Shown: positions 18,779 to 29,054, counted from the first letter of the stretch. The stretch is 51,581 bases of DNA from Candidatus Iainarchaeum sp. (GCA_028691435.1 JAQUZG010000005.1:1-51581); one strand, 5' to 3'. A program made the numbers and translations. The notes: a model not told the origin generated them from the sequence alone.

Positions 18779-20548
18779 TTAATCTTCTTTAATAACAGTT
18801 GATGCTAATCCTAAATCATCAAGTTGTTTTGGAGTTACACCATTTGGAGAGCCATCCATTAACGACGCTGCCGCTTTGTTTTTTGGAAATGCAATTATTT
18901 CTCTTAGACTTTTTGATTTAGTCATAAGCATTACAATTCGATCAAGACCAAATGCTAAACCACCGTGTGGAGGGGCACCATATTCAAAAGCTTCTAAGAA
19001 GAAATCAAATTTATCTTTTGCTTGTTTTTCATCTAAACCTATTGCCTTGAATATTCTTGCTTGAACTTTTGGATCATGTATTCTTACACTTCCACCACCA
19101 AGTTCAATTCCATTTAACACTAAATCATAAGCATCACTAATCATTTTTAGTGGTTCTGTTTCTAGTAAATCAAGATGTTCTTTTTTTGGAGAAGTAAATG
19201 GATGATGTGTTGCTTTGATTCTTTTATCTTCTTCACTCCATTCAAACATTGGAAAATCTACAACCCAAAGGAAATTCCATTTATCAGCCGGAATTAAATT
19301 AAATGTTTCCCCAAGATATACTCTTAGATTTGCTAATGCATCATTCACAATTTTTATTTTGTCTGCAACAATTAAAATTAAATCGCCATCTTTTGCATTT
19401 GTTCTTTCTTTTAATTGATTTAAAATTTCATCAGAGAAGAATTTTGTGATATTACTTTCAAATTTACCATCAACTAATTTTAATGTAGCTAAGCCTTTTG
19501 CTTTGTAAATTTTTACTACATCTTCTAATTTAGCAATTTCACTTCGTGATAAATCTGATTTTCCAGTAAAATTAATTCCTTTAATAATTCCACCATTTTG
19601 TACTGCTGAATTAAAAACATTAAATTCACCTTTTGATAAAATGTCAGTTAACTCTATTAATTCTAAACCAAATCTTGTATCTGGTCTATCAATACCAAAT
19701 CTTTCAATAGCTTCAGAATATTTCATCACAGGAAATTTTTCTTTAAAATCTATCCCAAGCACATCTTTCCAAAGTCGTTTAATTAATAATTCATTTGTAT
19801 CTATAATATCTTCTTGTTCAATAAAAGACATTTCTACATCAATTTGAGTGAATTCAGGTTGACGATCTGCTCTTAAGTCTTCATCACGAAAACATCTTGC
19901 AATTTGAAAATATCTGTCAAATCCAGCAATCATACTTAATTGTTTAAACAATTGTGGACTTTGAGGAAGAGCATAAAAGTTTCCTTTATGAACACGACTT
20001 GGAACTAAATATTCTCTTGCTCCTTCAGGAGTACTTCTTGCTAAAATAGGAGTTTCAATTTCAATGAAACCATTTTCATCATAAAAGTCTCTAATTATTT
20101 TTACAATTTTATGTCTTAAAATAATTTTATCTTGCAAATCTTTTTTTCTTAATTCTAAGTATCGATATTTCATTAATAAATCTTCATTAGTCACTGTTCT
20201 TTCAGTCATATCTATTGGGAGAGGTTTTGAAATAGTAATTATTTTTGCATTAGTTACATCAATTTCAATTTCCCCAGTAAGCATATCTTTTTTTTCTGTA
20301 CCAGTTGGTCTTTTTTTTACAATCCCTTTAATTTGAATAACAAATTCTTTTCTAATTGATTTTCCAATAGTTGCAATTTCTTCACTTTTATTGTGATCTA
20401 AAACTAGTTGAGTTAAACCATATCTATCTCTAAGGTCAACAAAAGTAATATTACCATGATCTCTTACAGTATCACACCAACCAACAAGTGTTACTTCTTG
20501 ATTCTCATTTTTATTGTTTAATTCTCCACATGTATTTGTTCTTAACAT
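18779..20548 (-). CDS. aspS: Aspartyl-tRNA synthetase, bacterial type with GAD-like insertion
   Basis: 589 aa; STPEGAREYLVPSRVHKGNFYALPQSPQLFKQLSMIAGFDRYFQIARCFRDEDLRADRQPEFTQIDVEMSFI, FEYGAPPHGGLAFGLDRIVMLM; length and motifs follow bacterial AspRS. Confidence 0.96.
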   Translation of the reverse strand: MLRTNTCGELNNKNENQEVTLVGWCDTVRDHGNITFVDLRDRYGLTQLVLDHNKSEEIATIGKSIRKEFVIQIKGIVKKRPTGTEKKDMLTGEIEIDVTNAKIITISKPLPIDMTERTVTNEDLLMKYRYLELRKKDLQDKIILRHKIVKIIRDFYDENGFIEIETPILARSTPEGAREYLVPSRVHKGNFYALPQSPQLFKQLSMIAGFDRYFQIARCFRDEDLRADRQPEFTQIDVEMSFIEQEDIIDTNELLIKRLWKDVLGIDFKEKFPVMKYSEAIERFGIDRPDTRFGLELIELTDILSKGEFNVFNSAVQNGGIIKGINFTGKSDLSRSEIAKLEDVVKIYKAKGLATLKLVDGKFESNITKFFSDEILNQLKERTNAKDGDLILIVADKIKIVNDALANLRVYLGETFNLIPADKWNFLWVVDFPMFEWSEEDKRIKATHHPFTSPKKEHLDLLETEPLKMISDAYDLVLNGIELGGGSVRIHDPKVQARIFKAIGLDEKQAKDKFDFFLEAFEYGAPPHGGLAFGLDRIVMLMTKSKSLREIIAFPKNKAAASLMDGSPNGVTPKQLDDLGLASTVIKED

Positions 20549-20661
20549 AGTTTATCACAAGAAATTTTCATTCAAAAAGGCTTTTAAATTAAATCTTGGT
20601 GAGTAAATAAGACCCAATTTAATTAAAATAAAAGCTAGAAAAAATCCAACTATTAAATAAA

Positions 20662-21660
20662 TTAAAATTCAAATAATTGTTTTTGACTACTTTGTTTTAA
20701 TGGTCTAGAGTTATAACCTAATTTATTTAAAGTTCTAGCAAATTCTTGAGAATAACCATGGTCAGTTAAAACTAATTTAGGATTAGATTCTTTTACAAAT
20801 TCAATTAATTCATTATAATCACAATGATTACTTAATGGAAAACATTTGTCAAACCCTTGTGCATTCCACCCAGTCGCAATTGCACAAAGAATATCCCTTT
20901 TGTCAAATTCTTTTATTGTAGAAAATAAAAATTTATCAATTAGATTTTGGGGCATAATTAACACATTATGGTCTTTTAAATTATGATTTAATAGTTCATA
21001 TTTTCCAATATCCACTCCATGATTTGAATAAATTTTATTCATTTCAAAAATTGATTCATGAACTAAAGGAACAAATCCAGCCATATTTGAAATCTTAGTT
21101 AACTCTTGTGCTTTACCAAGGGAATACCCTGAAAGAATAATTAATTTATTTTTTGCATTTTTTTCTATCCAACTAACCATTTCATTCACTACATCAAAAT
21201 GATTTGGAAAATTAAATTCAGGTGAAGCAAAAGTTGTTTCAAGAACAAGCACCTCTGATTCAATAGGTTTTAATCCTTTAAATAAAATTGAATCACTAGT
21301 TCTAAAATCAGAAGTAATAATATAATTTTTATTATAAAAATCTAAATTTATTCCAGTTGAACCAAGAATGTGACCGTTTGAAAATAATTCTATTTCAAAA
21401 TTATCAAATTTTATTTTTTTATTTATTTCTAATGGAGAAAAATTTAATCCAAAACTTTTTTCATATCTTTTTTTTATTAAATCAATAGTCTCTTTTGTTG
21501 CAAAATGTGTTGAAGAAGAATTTTTAGCTAATTTTACATGGTCTGAATGAGCGTGAGAAAAGAAAATGTTTTTGTATTTTGAAGATTTTGAGGGATCAAT
21601 ACACAAATCACCAATAATTAAACCATTTTCTTCTTTAATCATAAATAAATTAGGGTGCAA
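20662..21660 (-). CDS. MBL-fold (beta-CASP/SNM1-like) exonuclease-like protein with C-terminal PIP-box-like peptide
   Basis: FFSHAHSDHVKL (HxHxDH), SNGHILGS, SDFRTSD; C-terminus QKQLFEF. Confidence 0.88.
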   Translation of the reverse strand: MHPNLFMIKEENGLIIGDLCIDPSKSSKYKNIFFSHAHSDHVKLAKNSSSTHFATKETIDLIKKRYEKSFGLNFSPLEINKKIKFDNFEIELFSNGHILGSTGINLDFYNKNYIITSDFRTSDSILFKGLKPIESEVLVLETTFASPEFNFPNHFDVVNEMVSWIEKNAKNKLIILSGYSLGKAQELTKISNMAGFVPLVHESIFEMNKIYSNHGVDIGKYELLNHNLKDHNVLIMPQNLIDKFLFSTIKEFDKRDILCAIATGWNAQGFDKCFPLSNHCDYNELIEFVKESNPKLVLTDHGYSQEFARTLNKLGYNSRPLKQSSQKQLFEF

Positions 21661-21775
21661 TAAAATTTAAAGGAATTTATATCCAAATAAATACGAACAG
21701 TAAATAAAGTTAATAAATAAATTTGATTTAAATTTAAAGGCTAAAATATAAATACAACAAACATTTAATTATAAT

Positions 21776-22822
21776 ATGCAATTGATTCAAAAAAGTGTTG
21801 AAGAAACAACAAAAGAAATAAACGATTTGCACGAAATGATAAATAGAATAAGTTGGACTAAATTAACAAAAGAAACTTTTGTTTTTGAACTTGAAACTTG
21901 TATAAAAAAATTAAAAATAATTAAAGATTTGCTTAAAAATTTAAATAAAGAATTAACATTTATTTTAGAACCATCCGTTCCAAAATTAGATGATTTAATA
22001 GTTGAATTAAATAGAGAACTTATTGTTCTTGAATCAAACATTAGTCTTGAAAAACATAAAAAATTTAGAAACTCATTATTAAATGAACTTGAAAAACCTG
22101 AAGTACCTGAACTTTATTTAACAATTCAACAAAAAATAATTAGTTTGATATTAAAATGTAGATATTCAATTGAAAGAATTAATAGTTTTGAAAATGCAAG
22201 AAATATGCCCTTTGTTAAAAAAGGTGCAACTGCAAGAGATTTAATTGAAATATTGCAAAAAAAAGAAGATGAAGTAGAAAGTTTAAAACAAAAAAATATT
22301 AGTTTAAGAAAAAAATCGTTTTTTGGAGAAAAAGAAAATCTAACTATTGATTTAGAAGAAGAACTGAATAGTACTGATAAACAACTTGAAATTAATTTAT
22401 CAAAAATTAATGATGCATTAAAAACACATTATGCACAAATAGAATATGTTGTTGGAAGTTATAATAATTTACAAAAAAGTGTTCAAAAAATAGAAATATT
22501 ACATGAAAATTATACAAAAAAAAGTATTGAATTAATTAAACAATTAAAAAAAGAAAAAGATTATGCTAATCAAGTTGCTCTTGAAATAGAACAAGAAACT
22601 ATTATGATTAGAAGTGAGTATAATAAGAGATTATTAAATATTGAAGATGAAAAAAATAAAATTAAAGAAGATTTAAACAAAAAAAATTTTGAAGAAAATA
22701 AAAGCAGATTAAAAATTATTGAAGAAAATAAAATAACAATAGATAATTTGTCAAAATTGATTAAAAGTCAAGAAGAAACAATAAGTAAATTAAAAGAAAA
22801 ATTACCTATTCAAAATCAATAA
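21776..22822 (+). CDS. Long coiled-coil protein, 348 aa
   Basis: Extended E/K/L heptad-rich sequence; TATA aaatataaat about 26 nt upstream. Confidence 0.72.
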   Translation: MQLIQKSVEETTKEINDLHEMINRISWTKLTKETFVFELETCIKKLKIIKDLLKNLNKELTFILEPSVPKLDDLIVELNRELIVLESNISLEKHKKFRNSLLNELEKPEVPELYLTIQQKIISLILKCRYSIERINSFENARNMPFVKKGATARDLIEILQKKEDEVESLKQKNISLRKKSFFGEKENLTIDLEEELNSTDKQLEINLSKINDALKTHYAQIEYVVGSYNNLQKSVQKIEILHENYTKKSIELIKQLKKEKDYANQVALEIEQETIMIRSEYNKRLLNIEDEKNKIKEDLNKKNFEENKSRLKIIEENKITIDNLSKLIKSQEETISKLKEKLPIQNQ

Positions 22823-22879
22823 ACTAATTTTAGATAAATCAAATTATTTAAATTCAAAATTATTAGTTTAGGTTAATAG

Positions 22880-23302
22880 TTATATTCCAAATTCAACATC
22901 TTTTGGTTCAAAATCAATTTCATTAAATAAAATTGAAATTATTTTAGAAGAAAAATCTTCAACTAATTTGTCTTTTAATTCATAAAATTCTCCCTCTACC
23001 GCAGATGAAAATTCGTCTTCAACAAAATTTTTTATTATTCTAACTTTTGTTTTTAATTCAACATCAATTAATTTTGATTTAACTAAATTAACTACTTCAA
23101 CATTTTCTTGATCAAAAGTTGAAAAAACAATAATAAAATCCGAATCTTCGCTTGATTCTAAAGCGACAAAAGGAATATCAAAAATATCATTTACAAATCG
23201 CTCTTCTAAAATCAAACCTGAAATCTTGGAAGAAAGTTTTTTTGATAAATCTTTAAATATGCTAACTTGAGTATCTTTTACACCTATAAATGAAATTTTC
23301 AT
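22880..23302 (-). CDS. Hypothetical protein, 140 aa
   Basis: Intact ORF without recognised motif. Confidence 0.6.
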   Translation of the reverse strand: MKISFIGVKDTQVSIFKDLSKKLSSKISGLILEERFVNDIFDIPFVALESSEDSDFIIVFSTFDQENVEVVNLVKSKLIDVELKTKVRIIKNFVEDEFSSAVEGEFYELKDKLVEDFSSKIISILFNEIDFEPKDVEFGI

Positions 23303-23485
23303 AAAGATAATAAATTATTCAAATATATAAATGTCCCTAAATTAATAAAAACAATTTAAATAAATACAAAGACATATATAAAATAAAAAATTAAAATTAA
23401 TGAAAAATAAAAAGTTATTTTAATGAGTAAGTTCTAAATATGTTATTAAAATAATATAATAAATAAAATAACAAGTAGTGATAAT

Positions 23486-24976
23486 ATGTTTGATGATGAA
23501 GACAAATCTTATCTTGGAACAAGTCCAACTGATTACTCAATGTATGATGATTATGGAAAAGCCCCAGGCAATAAAATTGATTTAACAAATATAAAAAAAA
23601 TATTACCAAAATTGATTATTGGATTAATTTTTTTAATAGTTATTTTTTTGATATGGAATTGGTTTAGTTCTCATCAAACACTTGAGTTTAATATAACTAA
23701 TAAAGAAGGAAAAAGTATAAATGATGCAAGAATTAGTGTAATAAATAATTCAAATAATTCTAGATTAACTGAACAAAATGGAAAATACACTCTTGCTCCA
23801 GGGTTATACACTATAAGAATTAGTGCAGACGGATATGAAGAATATCTTGAAAAAGAATTAGTTTTTCCAGATGATGGATTTGATCAAGACATAATATTAA
23901 TGAGAGACTATAGTGAATTGTCAAGTGAACTAATTTTAGATAAAACTGAATACTATAGTTTAGAGGAAGTTAAAGGAACAATAAAATTAAGAAATAATAG
24001 TTCAGAGGATTATACTAATTTAAAAATTAAAATTAGCGCTAGCGACATTAATTTTGAAAACAGTGAAAGGACAATAACTGAATTAAAATCACAAACTTCT
24101 ACCGATATTTCAATACTTGGTTCAACAAAAAAAACAGACAAGGATATAACTAGCAATATAAAAATTGAATTTATTAATTCTGAAAAAATAGAAAAACAAA
24201 CAGTTCTAATTCACCCAAAAATTGAATTATCAAAAATTGTTACAACCCCTACAACAGAATTAACTAATAGTAAATTGGAAGCTGGAAAAGACACCACTAT
24301 TGATTTAATAATTGCAAATAAACACAAAACATTTGCATTAGAAGATATAAAAGTAGATTTAGTTATTGAAGATAAAGATAAATTAAATAGTTGGATAACC
24401 TTTAAAGACACTACAAGTTATGAAAAAGAAATTGAATTTATTGATAAGGAACAAAATCAAACAATTACATTTAATATTACTCCTGATTTAAGCGCAAAAA
24501 AAGGAGATGAGTTTACTGCAAAAATCATAATTAGTGCAAAAAATTTAGATGGAATAAAAGAATTACCAGTTAAATTAACTATCGGGACAGAAAAAAATGT
24601 TGACATTTATGCACCAAGTGGGAAAGTAAATCAAAAATGCTCAACTACTGAATGTGGATTAGTTGAAAAATATGAATATCTAATTTCAAATAAAGGAAAT
24701 GTAGATATTAAAAACATCACATTAAGACTTAGTGAAGAAACAGTAGCTGATTGTCAAAGTTTTTTTAATATAATTAATGAAATGCCAATAAGTGAAATAA
24801 AAGCTGGAGACTCAAAGTTAATTTTAATGAATATTGGAAGTAATGCATATTCCTCAAGTCTAATTGATAAAACAATTAAATGTTACTTTGTTGCAGAATA
24901 TACTGACCCACTAACTAATTCAAAAGAAGTTAGTAATTTAAATAATTCAAAAATTGAATTAACAATTAGTGACTAA
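23486..24976 (+). CDS. Single-TM surface-exposed protein with carboxypeptidase-regulatory-like and Ig-like domains
   Basis: TM IIGLIFLIVIFLIWNWF then NITNKEGKSINDARISVINNS...LAPGLYTIRISADGYEEYLEKEL (CarboxypepD_reg-like) and beta-rich C-terminus. Confidence 0.8.
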   Translation: MFDDEDKSYLGTSPTDYSMYDDYGKAPGNKIDLTNIKKILPKLIIGLIFLIVIFLIWNWFSSHQTLEFNITNKEGKSINDARISVINNSNNSRLTEQNGKYTLAPGLYTIRISADGYEEYLEKELVFPDDGFDQDIILMRDYSELSSELILDKTEYYSLEEVKGTIKLRNNSSEDYTNLKIKISASDINFENSERTITELKSQTSTDISILGSTKKTDKDITSNIKIEFINSEKIEKQTVLIHPKIELSKIVTTPTTELTNSKLEAGKDTTIDLIIANKHKTFALEDIKVDLVIEDKDKLNSWITFKDTTSYEKEIEFIDKEQNQTITFNITPDLSAKKGDEFTAKIIISAKNLDGIKELPVKLTIGTEKNVDIYAPSGKVNQKCSTTECGLVEKYEYLISNKGNVDIKNITLRLSEETVADCQSFFNIINEMPISEIKAGDSKLILMNIGSNAYSSSLIDKTIKCYFVAEYTDPLTNSKEVSNLNNSKIELTISD

Positions 24977-25019
24977 TAAAATAAAAAGTCTTAAAAATTT
25001 AAAAGAATGATAAATTAGT

Positions 25020-25649
25020 ATGGATAGATTAGTTCTTGATAATAAAAGTTTTAAAGCACTTTCTTCAGATAGTCGAGTAAATATATTAAAACAATTAACT
25101 AATCGAAGAATGACATTAAGTGAATTAAGTAACAAACTTGACTTAAAAAGTTCAACAATTAAGGAACATTGTGAAATTTTAAATAATGCAAATTTAATTA
25201 AACAAATTGATGAAGGAAGAAAATGGAAATATTATGAATTAACAAACAAAGGAAAACAAATAATTACCCCTAACCCATTTGAAGAAACAAAAATTCTTTT
25301 ACTACTTTGTATAGGTGCAATTTTAATTGGAATTATCGGTTTTTTTATATTGAATATATCAATAGAAAATACTAATTTTACAAATAGTACAATTGGTGGC
25401 GGTGCCCAAGATTTAGTAACTCCAAGAATAACTCAAGATATACAAAATTACCCCATTTTACCAAAATCTAATGAAATGCTTAATGAAACAGAAATATCTA
25501 ACTTGTCAATTTCAAGTGAAAATGAAACAAGTATAATTTCAAATAATGGATACTTTATAGATTATTTAACTTTTATTACAAGTATAATTTCAGCAATTTT
25601 AATCGGGATTTTAGTTGGTTGGTTTGTAAGAAAAAAAACAATTGCATAA
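25020..25649 (+). CDS. Membrane-anchored ArsR-like wHTH regulator
   Basis: LSSDSRVNILKQLTNRRMTLSELSNKLDLKSSTIKEHCEILNNANLIKQ wHTH; two TM helices separated by a sequon-rich loop. Confidence 0.82.
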   Translation: MDRLVLDNKSFKALSSDSRVNILKQLTNRRMTLSELSNKLDLKSSTIKEHCEILNNANLIKQIDEGRKWKYYELTNKGKQIITPNPFEETKILLLLCIGAILIGIIGFFILNISIENTNFTNSTIGGGAQDLVTPRITQDIQNYPILPKSNEMLNETEISNLSISSENETSIISNNGYFIDYLTFITSIISAILIGILVGWFVRKKTIA

Positions 25650-25692
25650 ATACTAATTTAAAAGTTACTTTAATTCTTTTAAATAAAAGGAG

Positions 25693-26376
25693 ATGAAAAA
25701 AATGAGTTTAAATTTAATATTTTTAGGCCCTCCTGGAGCAGGAAAAGGAACTGTTGCCCAAGCAGTTATTGAGAAGTATAATTTATTTCAAATATCAACT
25801 GGAGATTTAGTTAGAGAAGAAGTTAAAAAAGAAACAACACTTGGAAAAGAAATTGAAAACATAATAAATAGCGGAAAATTAGTTAATGATGATTTGATAT
25901 CTTTAATGCTTGAAACAAAATTAAAACAGATTATTGAAAGTAAAAAATATAATGGAATCATATTAGATGGATTTCCAAGAACAATTCCACAAGCAGACAA
26001 ATTAGATGAAATTTTAAAAAAAATAAACCAAAAATTAGATGGAGTAATTTATATTGAAAGTAGTGAAGAAAATATTGTTAAAAGATTAAATGGAAGATGG
26101 ACTTGTCAAAAATGTAAAAAAGTATACAATTCTTTAACTATTCCTGAAAAAAATAAAGGATTTTGTGATGATGATAATGAAAAATTGATTCAAAGAGATG
26201 ATGATAAAGAAGAAACTATTAGAAAAAGATATCAAACGTTTATTGAAAAAACAATGCCTTTAATTGAGTATTATTCTAAAAAAGGATTATTAAAAAAATA
26301 TGATGGAAATGTTGCTCCAAAACAATCAATAGAAAAAGCAATTGAAAAAATTGAAGAAATAAAAAATAAGAAGTAA
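25693..26376 (+). CDS. adk: Adenylate kinase
   Basis: FLGPPGAGKGTVAQ, ILDGFPRT, LID region with CQKC; SD ggagatga upstream. Confidence 0.95.
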   Translation: MKKMSLNLIFLGPPGAGKGTVAQAVIEKYNLFQISTGDLVREEVKKETTLGKEIENIINSGKLVNDDLISLMLETKLKQIIESKKYNGIILDGFPRTIPQADKLDEILKKINQKLDGVIYIESSEENIVKRLNGRWTCQKCKKVYNSLTIPEKNKGFCDDDNEKLIQRDDDKEETIRKRYQTFIEKTMPLIEYYSKKGLLKKYDGNVAPKQSIEKAIEKIEEIKNKK

Positions 26377-26430
26377 TTGTAATTTAAGAAGAATTTTCTT
26401 CTTAAATCAAATTTTAAAAAAATTCAAAAA

Positions 26431-27153
26431 TTATTTAATAGATTCCCAAAGCATAGAATCTTTTGAATTAACAGAGATTCCTTTTGAATTTATTATTAAT
26501 GGATGAGGACTCTTATCATGGTCTGTCCCACGCATCTTTCTAATAAATATACTTCTATTTGGAGGGGTAAATTGTAAATTGATTATTCCATCTACAACAA
26601 ATTCTTCAACACCATATGCTGACAACACGTTTTTTGTTGGAGCAGTTTCAGAAGTTAAAAATGTTGTACATCCAAGAGTCTTTAATTTATCAGTAAATTG
26701 AAATAATGTTGTTCTTAAAATACTTGGATTAAAATATGCTCCAAAAACAGTTGTTGAATCAATAACAAGTCTTTTTGCATTAATTTCTTCAATTTCTTTT
26801 GCAATTTCATCAAGTTGTTCGTCAATTCTTTTTTGAACAGTTTCAAGATCATCAATAGCTGACAAATTAAGTCTATAAATTGTTAACATATTTTGATCTT
26901 GTAATTTTTTAATATCCCATTGAAAATTTTCCATATTCCAAGAAATATCTTTTACATTTCCTTCAAGAGTAACAAATAATCCAGGTTCACCATATTCTAT
27001 TGCCCCATTATATAAATATTGAGTACAAAATATTGTCTTACCAGTCCCTGTTCCACCAGAAACTAAAATATTACTTCCTTTTGGAATACCTCCAAAAGTT
27101 AATTCATCTAAACCAGGAATTCCACTTTTTATTCTTTCAACCACATCAATCAC
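26431..27153 (-). CDS. KaiC-like/RecA-superfamily ATPase, single domain
   Basis: RIKSGIPGLDELTFGGIPKGSNILVSGGTGTGKTIFCTQYLYNG, KRLVIDSTTVF. Confidence 0.92.
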   Translation of the reverse strand: MIDVVERIKSGIPGLDELTFGGIPKGSNILVSGGTGTGKTIFCTQYLYNGAIEYGEPGLFVTLEGNVKDISWNMENFQWDIKKLQDQNMLTIYRLNLSAIDDLETVQKRIDEQLDEIAKEIEEINAKRLVIDSTTVFGAYFNPSILRTTLFQFTDKLKTLGCTTFLTSETAPTKNVLSAYGVEEFVVDGIINLQFTPPNRSIFIRKMRGTDHDKSPHPLIINSKGISVNSKDSMLWESIK

Positions 27154-27242
27154 CTATTATTAGATATAAAACAATTAACTTATATAAATACATTTGTGAA
27201 TTGTTTAGAAAAGAATAAAAATTACTTCGCTCTTATTATATT

Positions 27243-28025
27243 ATGAAGAATAAAATTGATTCAATTGAAATAATTGATAAAAGTTTAAATATTGAAGAAA
27301 ATATGCCAACAGAAAATGCTTATGAACGAGATTATTCTCAAATGGATTTAGTAGACTTAATTGATCAACCAGCATGGAAAACTATTTTAATTGATTTAGT
27401 AAGTAAAGAAAAAATGGATCCCTGGAATATTGATGTTTGTTTATTAACTCAAAAATATTTAGAAAAAATTAATCAACTTGAAAGTAAATGTCTTAGAGTT
27501 CCAGCTAATGCAATACTTGCATGTGCAATATTAGTTAAAACTAAAAGTAAATATTTAAAATTATCTTCAATTGAAGAAGATGAAAAAGAAGAAGAGATCA
27601 ATCCTGAAAAATTACAACTTGAACTTGAAGAATTACCTGATTTGGTTGCAAATAGGCAATTTAGAGAAGGTAAAATAACACTTGATGAACTTGTTGCAAG
27701 TATAGAGGATATAATCCATAAAACAAATCCTAAAAAATCAAACACTAGAAATATTCCAAGAATGGAATTAAATTTTGATACAGTAAATATAGAGGATAAA
27801 ATGGATGAAGTATATACATTAATAAAAAATAAAGTAGATAGCCAAGGAATAGTTTTGTTTGATAATTTGATAGAAAATAATGAATCTGATACTTTAGTAA
27901 ATACTTTTTTACCAGTTCTTTTTTTAATGAATAATCAAAAATTAATTGCTTATCAAGAAGAATTTTTTGGGACAATTTTTATAAAATTGAATGAAGAATT
28001 AGCAAAATTGCAAGAAACTATCTAA
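27243..28025 (+). CDS. scpA: Segregation and condensation protein A (ScpA kleisin)
   Basis: LVSKEKMDPWNIDVCLLTQKYLEKI...VPANAILACAILVKTKSKYLKL and C-terminal wHTH-like region. Confidence 0.9.
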   Translation: MKNKIDSIEIIDKSLNIEENMPTENAYERDYSQMDLVDLIDQPAWKTILIDLVSKEKMDPWNIDVCLLTQKYLEKINQLESKCLRVPANAILACAILVKTKSKYLKLSSIEEDEKEEEINPEKLQLELEELPDLVANRQFREGKITLDELVASIEDIIHKTNPKKSNTRNIPRMELNFDTVNIEDKMDEVYTLIKNKVDSQGIVLFDNLIENNESDTLVNTFLPVLFLMNNQKLIAYQEEFFGTIFIKLNEELAKLQETI

Positions 28026-28062
28026 ACCTAAAATTTAAATACTTCTTTAAAAGTATTAAATT

Positions 28063-28812
28063 ATGAGCAATAAGAAAAAAGTGGAAAAAAAAGTAAAAAC
28101 TAATTCTAAATCTAATAAAAATTTAAAGAATCAAGAAAGAGTTAGAGTAAAAACATTTATTGTTGAAAAACCAGTTTATGTACCTTACAAAGGAAATATG
28201 TCAAGAAATATGAATGAAAATTTTAGAGAAGAAAATGAAGATTATGATTTAAATGATGAAGATAAAGAATATAATGAAAATGATGAATATTCAGTAGTAG
28301 ATTATGATTCTAGTGAAAGTAGATATAGTAAATGGAAAAAAAAGAAATCAATGGAACAATTAAAGAAAAGAAAAGAAGAAATTGAATCTTCAACAAAACA
28401 AATTTTAAATGGAAAAAATAATCAAATGAAAAAAAATGCCGAAATGATTTATGGAAATCCTGACAATGAAGAAGAAATAGATGATCGAGAATTAGATGAA
28501 GAAAATTATGCTGAATCAAATGATTTAGACCCCCCTATTGAAGATGAAGAAAATTATCAAGAAGTTATTCCAAGACAAACCCAACGAATTAGAAGTAATG
28601 GATTATTTAATAATAAGTGGTGGGTTAAAGGAATCATAAAAGGATTTTTAATTTGGGCAGCAATTTATTTAGTTATTTTGTTTCTTCAAGTTTTAAAATT
28701 AGTTTCTATTGAAAATCCAAATTTTTGGATATTATGGTTAATTATGTTAACTTTAACTATGGCATCAATAGAAAAGATAACTGAAAATATAAAAAATAAA
28801 AAGTTGTTTTAA
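28063..28812 (+). CDS. Highly charged protein with C-terminal TM helices
   Basis: Acidic/basic low-complexity N-terminus, then two hydrophobic segments at the C-terminus. Confidence 0.65.
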   Translation: MSNKKKVEKKVKTNSKSNKNLKNQERVRVKTFIVEKPVYVPYKGNMSRNMNENFREENEDYDLNDEDKEYNENDEYSVVDYDSSESRYSKWKKKKSMEQLKKRKEEIESSTKQILNGKNNQMKKNAEMIYGNPDNEEEIDDRELDEENYAESNDLDPPIEDEENYQEVIPRQTQRIRSNGLFNNKWWVKGIIKGFLIWAAIYLVILFLQVLKLVSIENPNFWILWLIMLTLTMASIEKITENIKNKKLF

Positions 28813-29054
28813 ATTAATTTTTTTGATTTTAAAACTTCTTCTATTTTTGCTCTATCAAAACCAATAATTATTTCATCATCAATTTCAATAACTGGAACAC
28901 CAGATTGCCCACTTTTTTCAATCATTTTTTTTGCTTTATCATGATCAATTCCAACATTGATATCTTCATAAGAAACTTTTTTTGATTTTAGCCAATCTTT
29001 AACCATAACACAGTACGGACACATTGTTGTAGAATAAACAATAATTTTAGACAT
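28809..29054 (-). CDS. Glutaredoxin-like protein
   Basis: VYSTTMCPYCVMVKDWLKSKKVSYEDINV...SGQSGVPVIEIDDEIIIGFD. Confidence 0.93.
   Translation of the reverse strand: MSKIIVYSTTMCPYCVMVKDWLKSKKVSYEDINVGIDHDKAKKMIEKSGQSGVPVIEIDDEIIIGFDRAKIEEVLKSKKLI

Noticed and set aside
18876-19847. Plus-strand ORFs opposite aspS
   Set aside because: Antisense frames of a confident gene.
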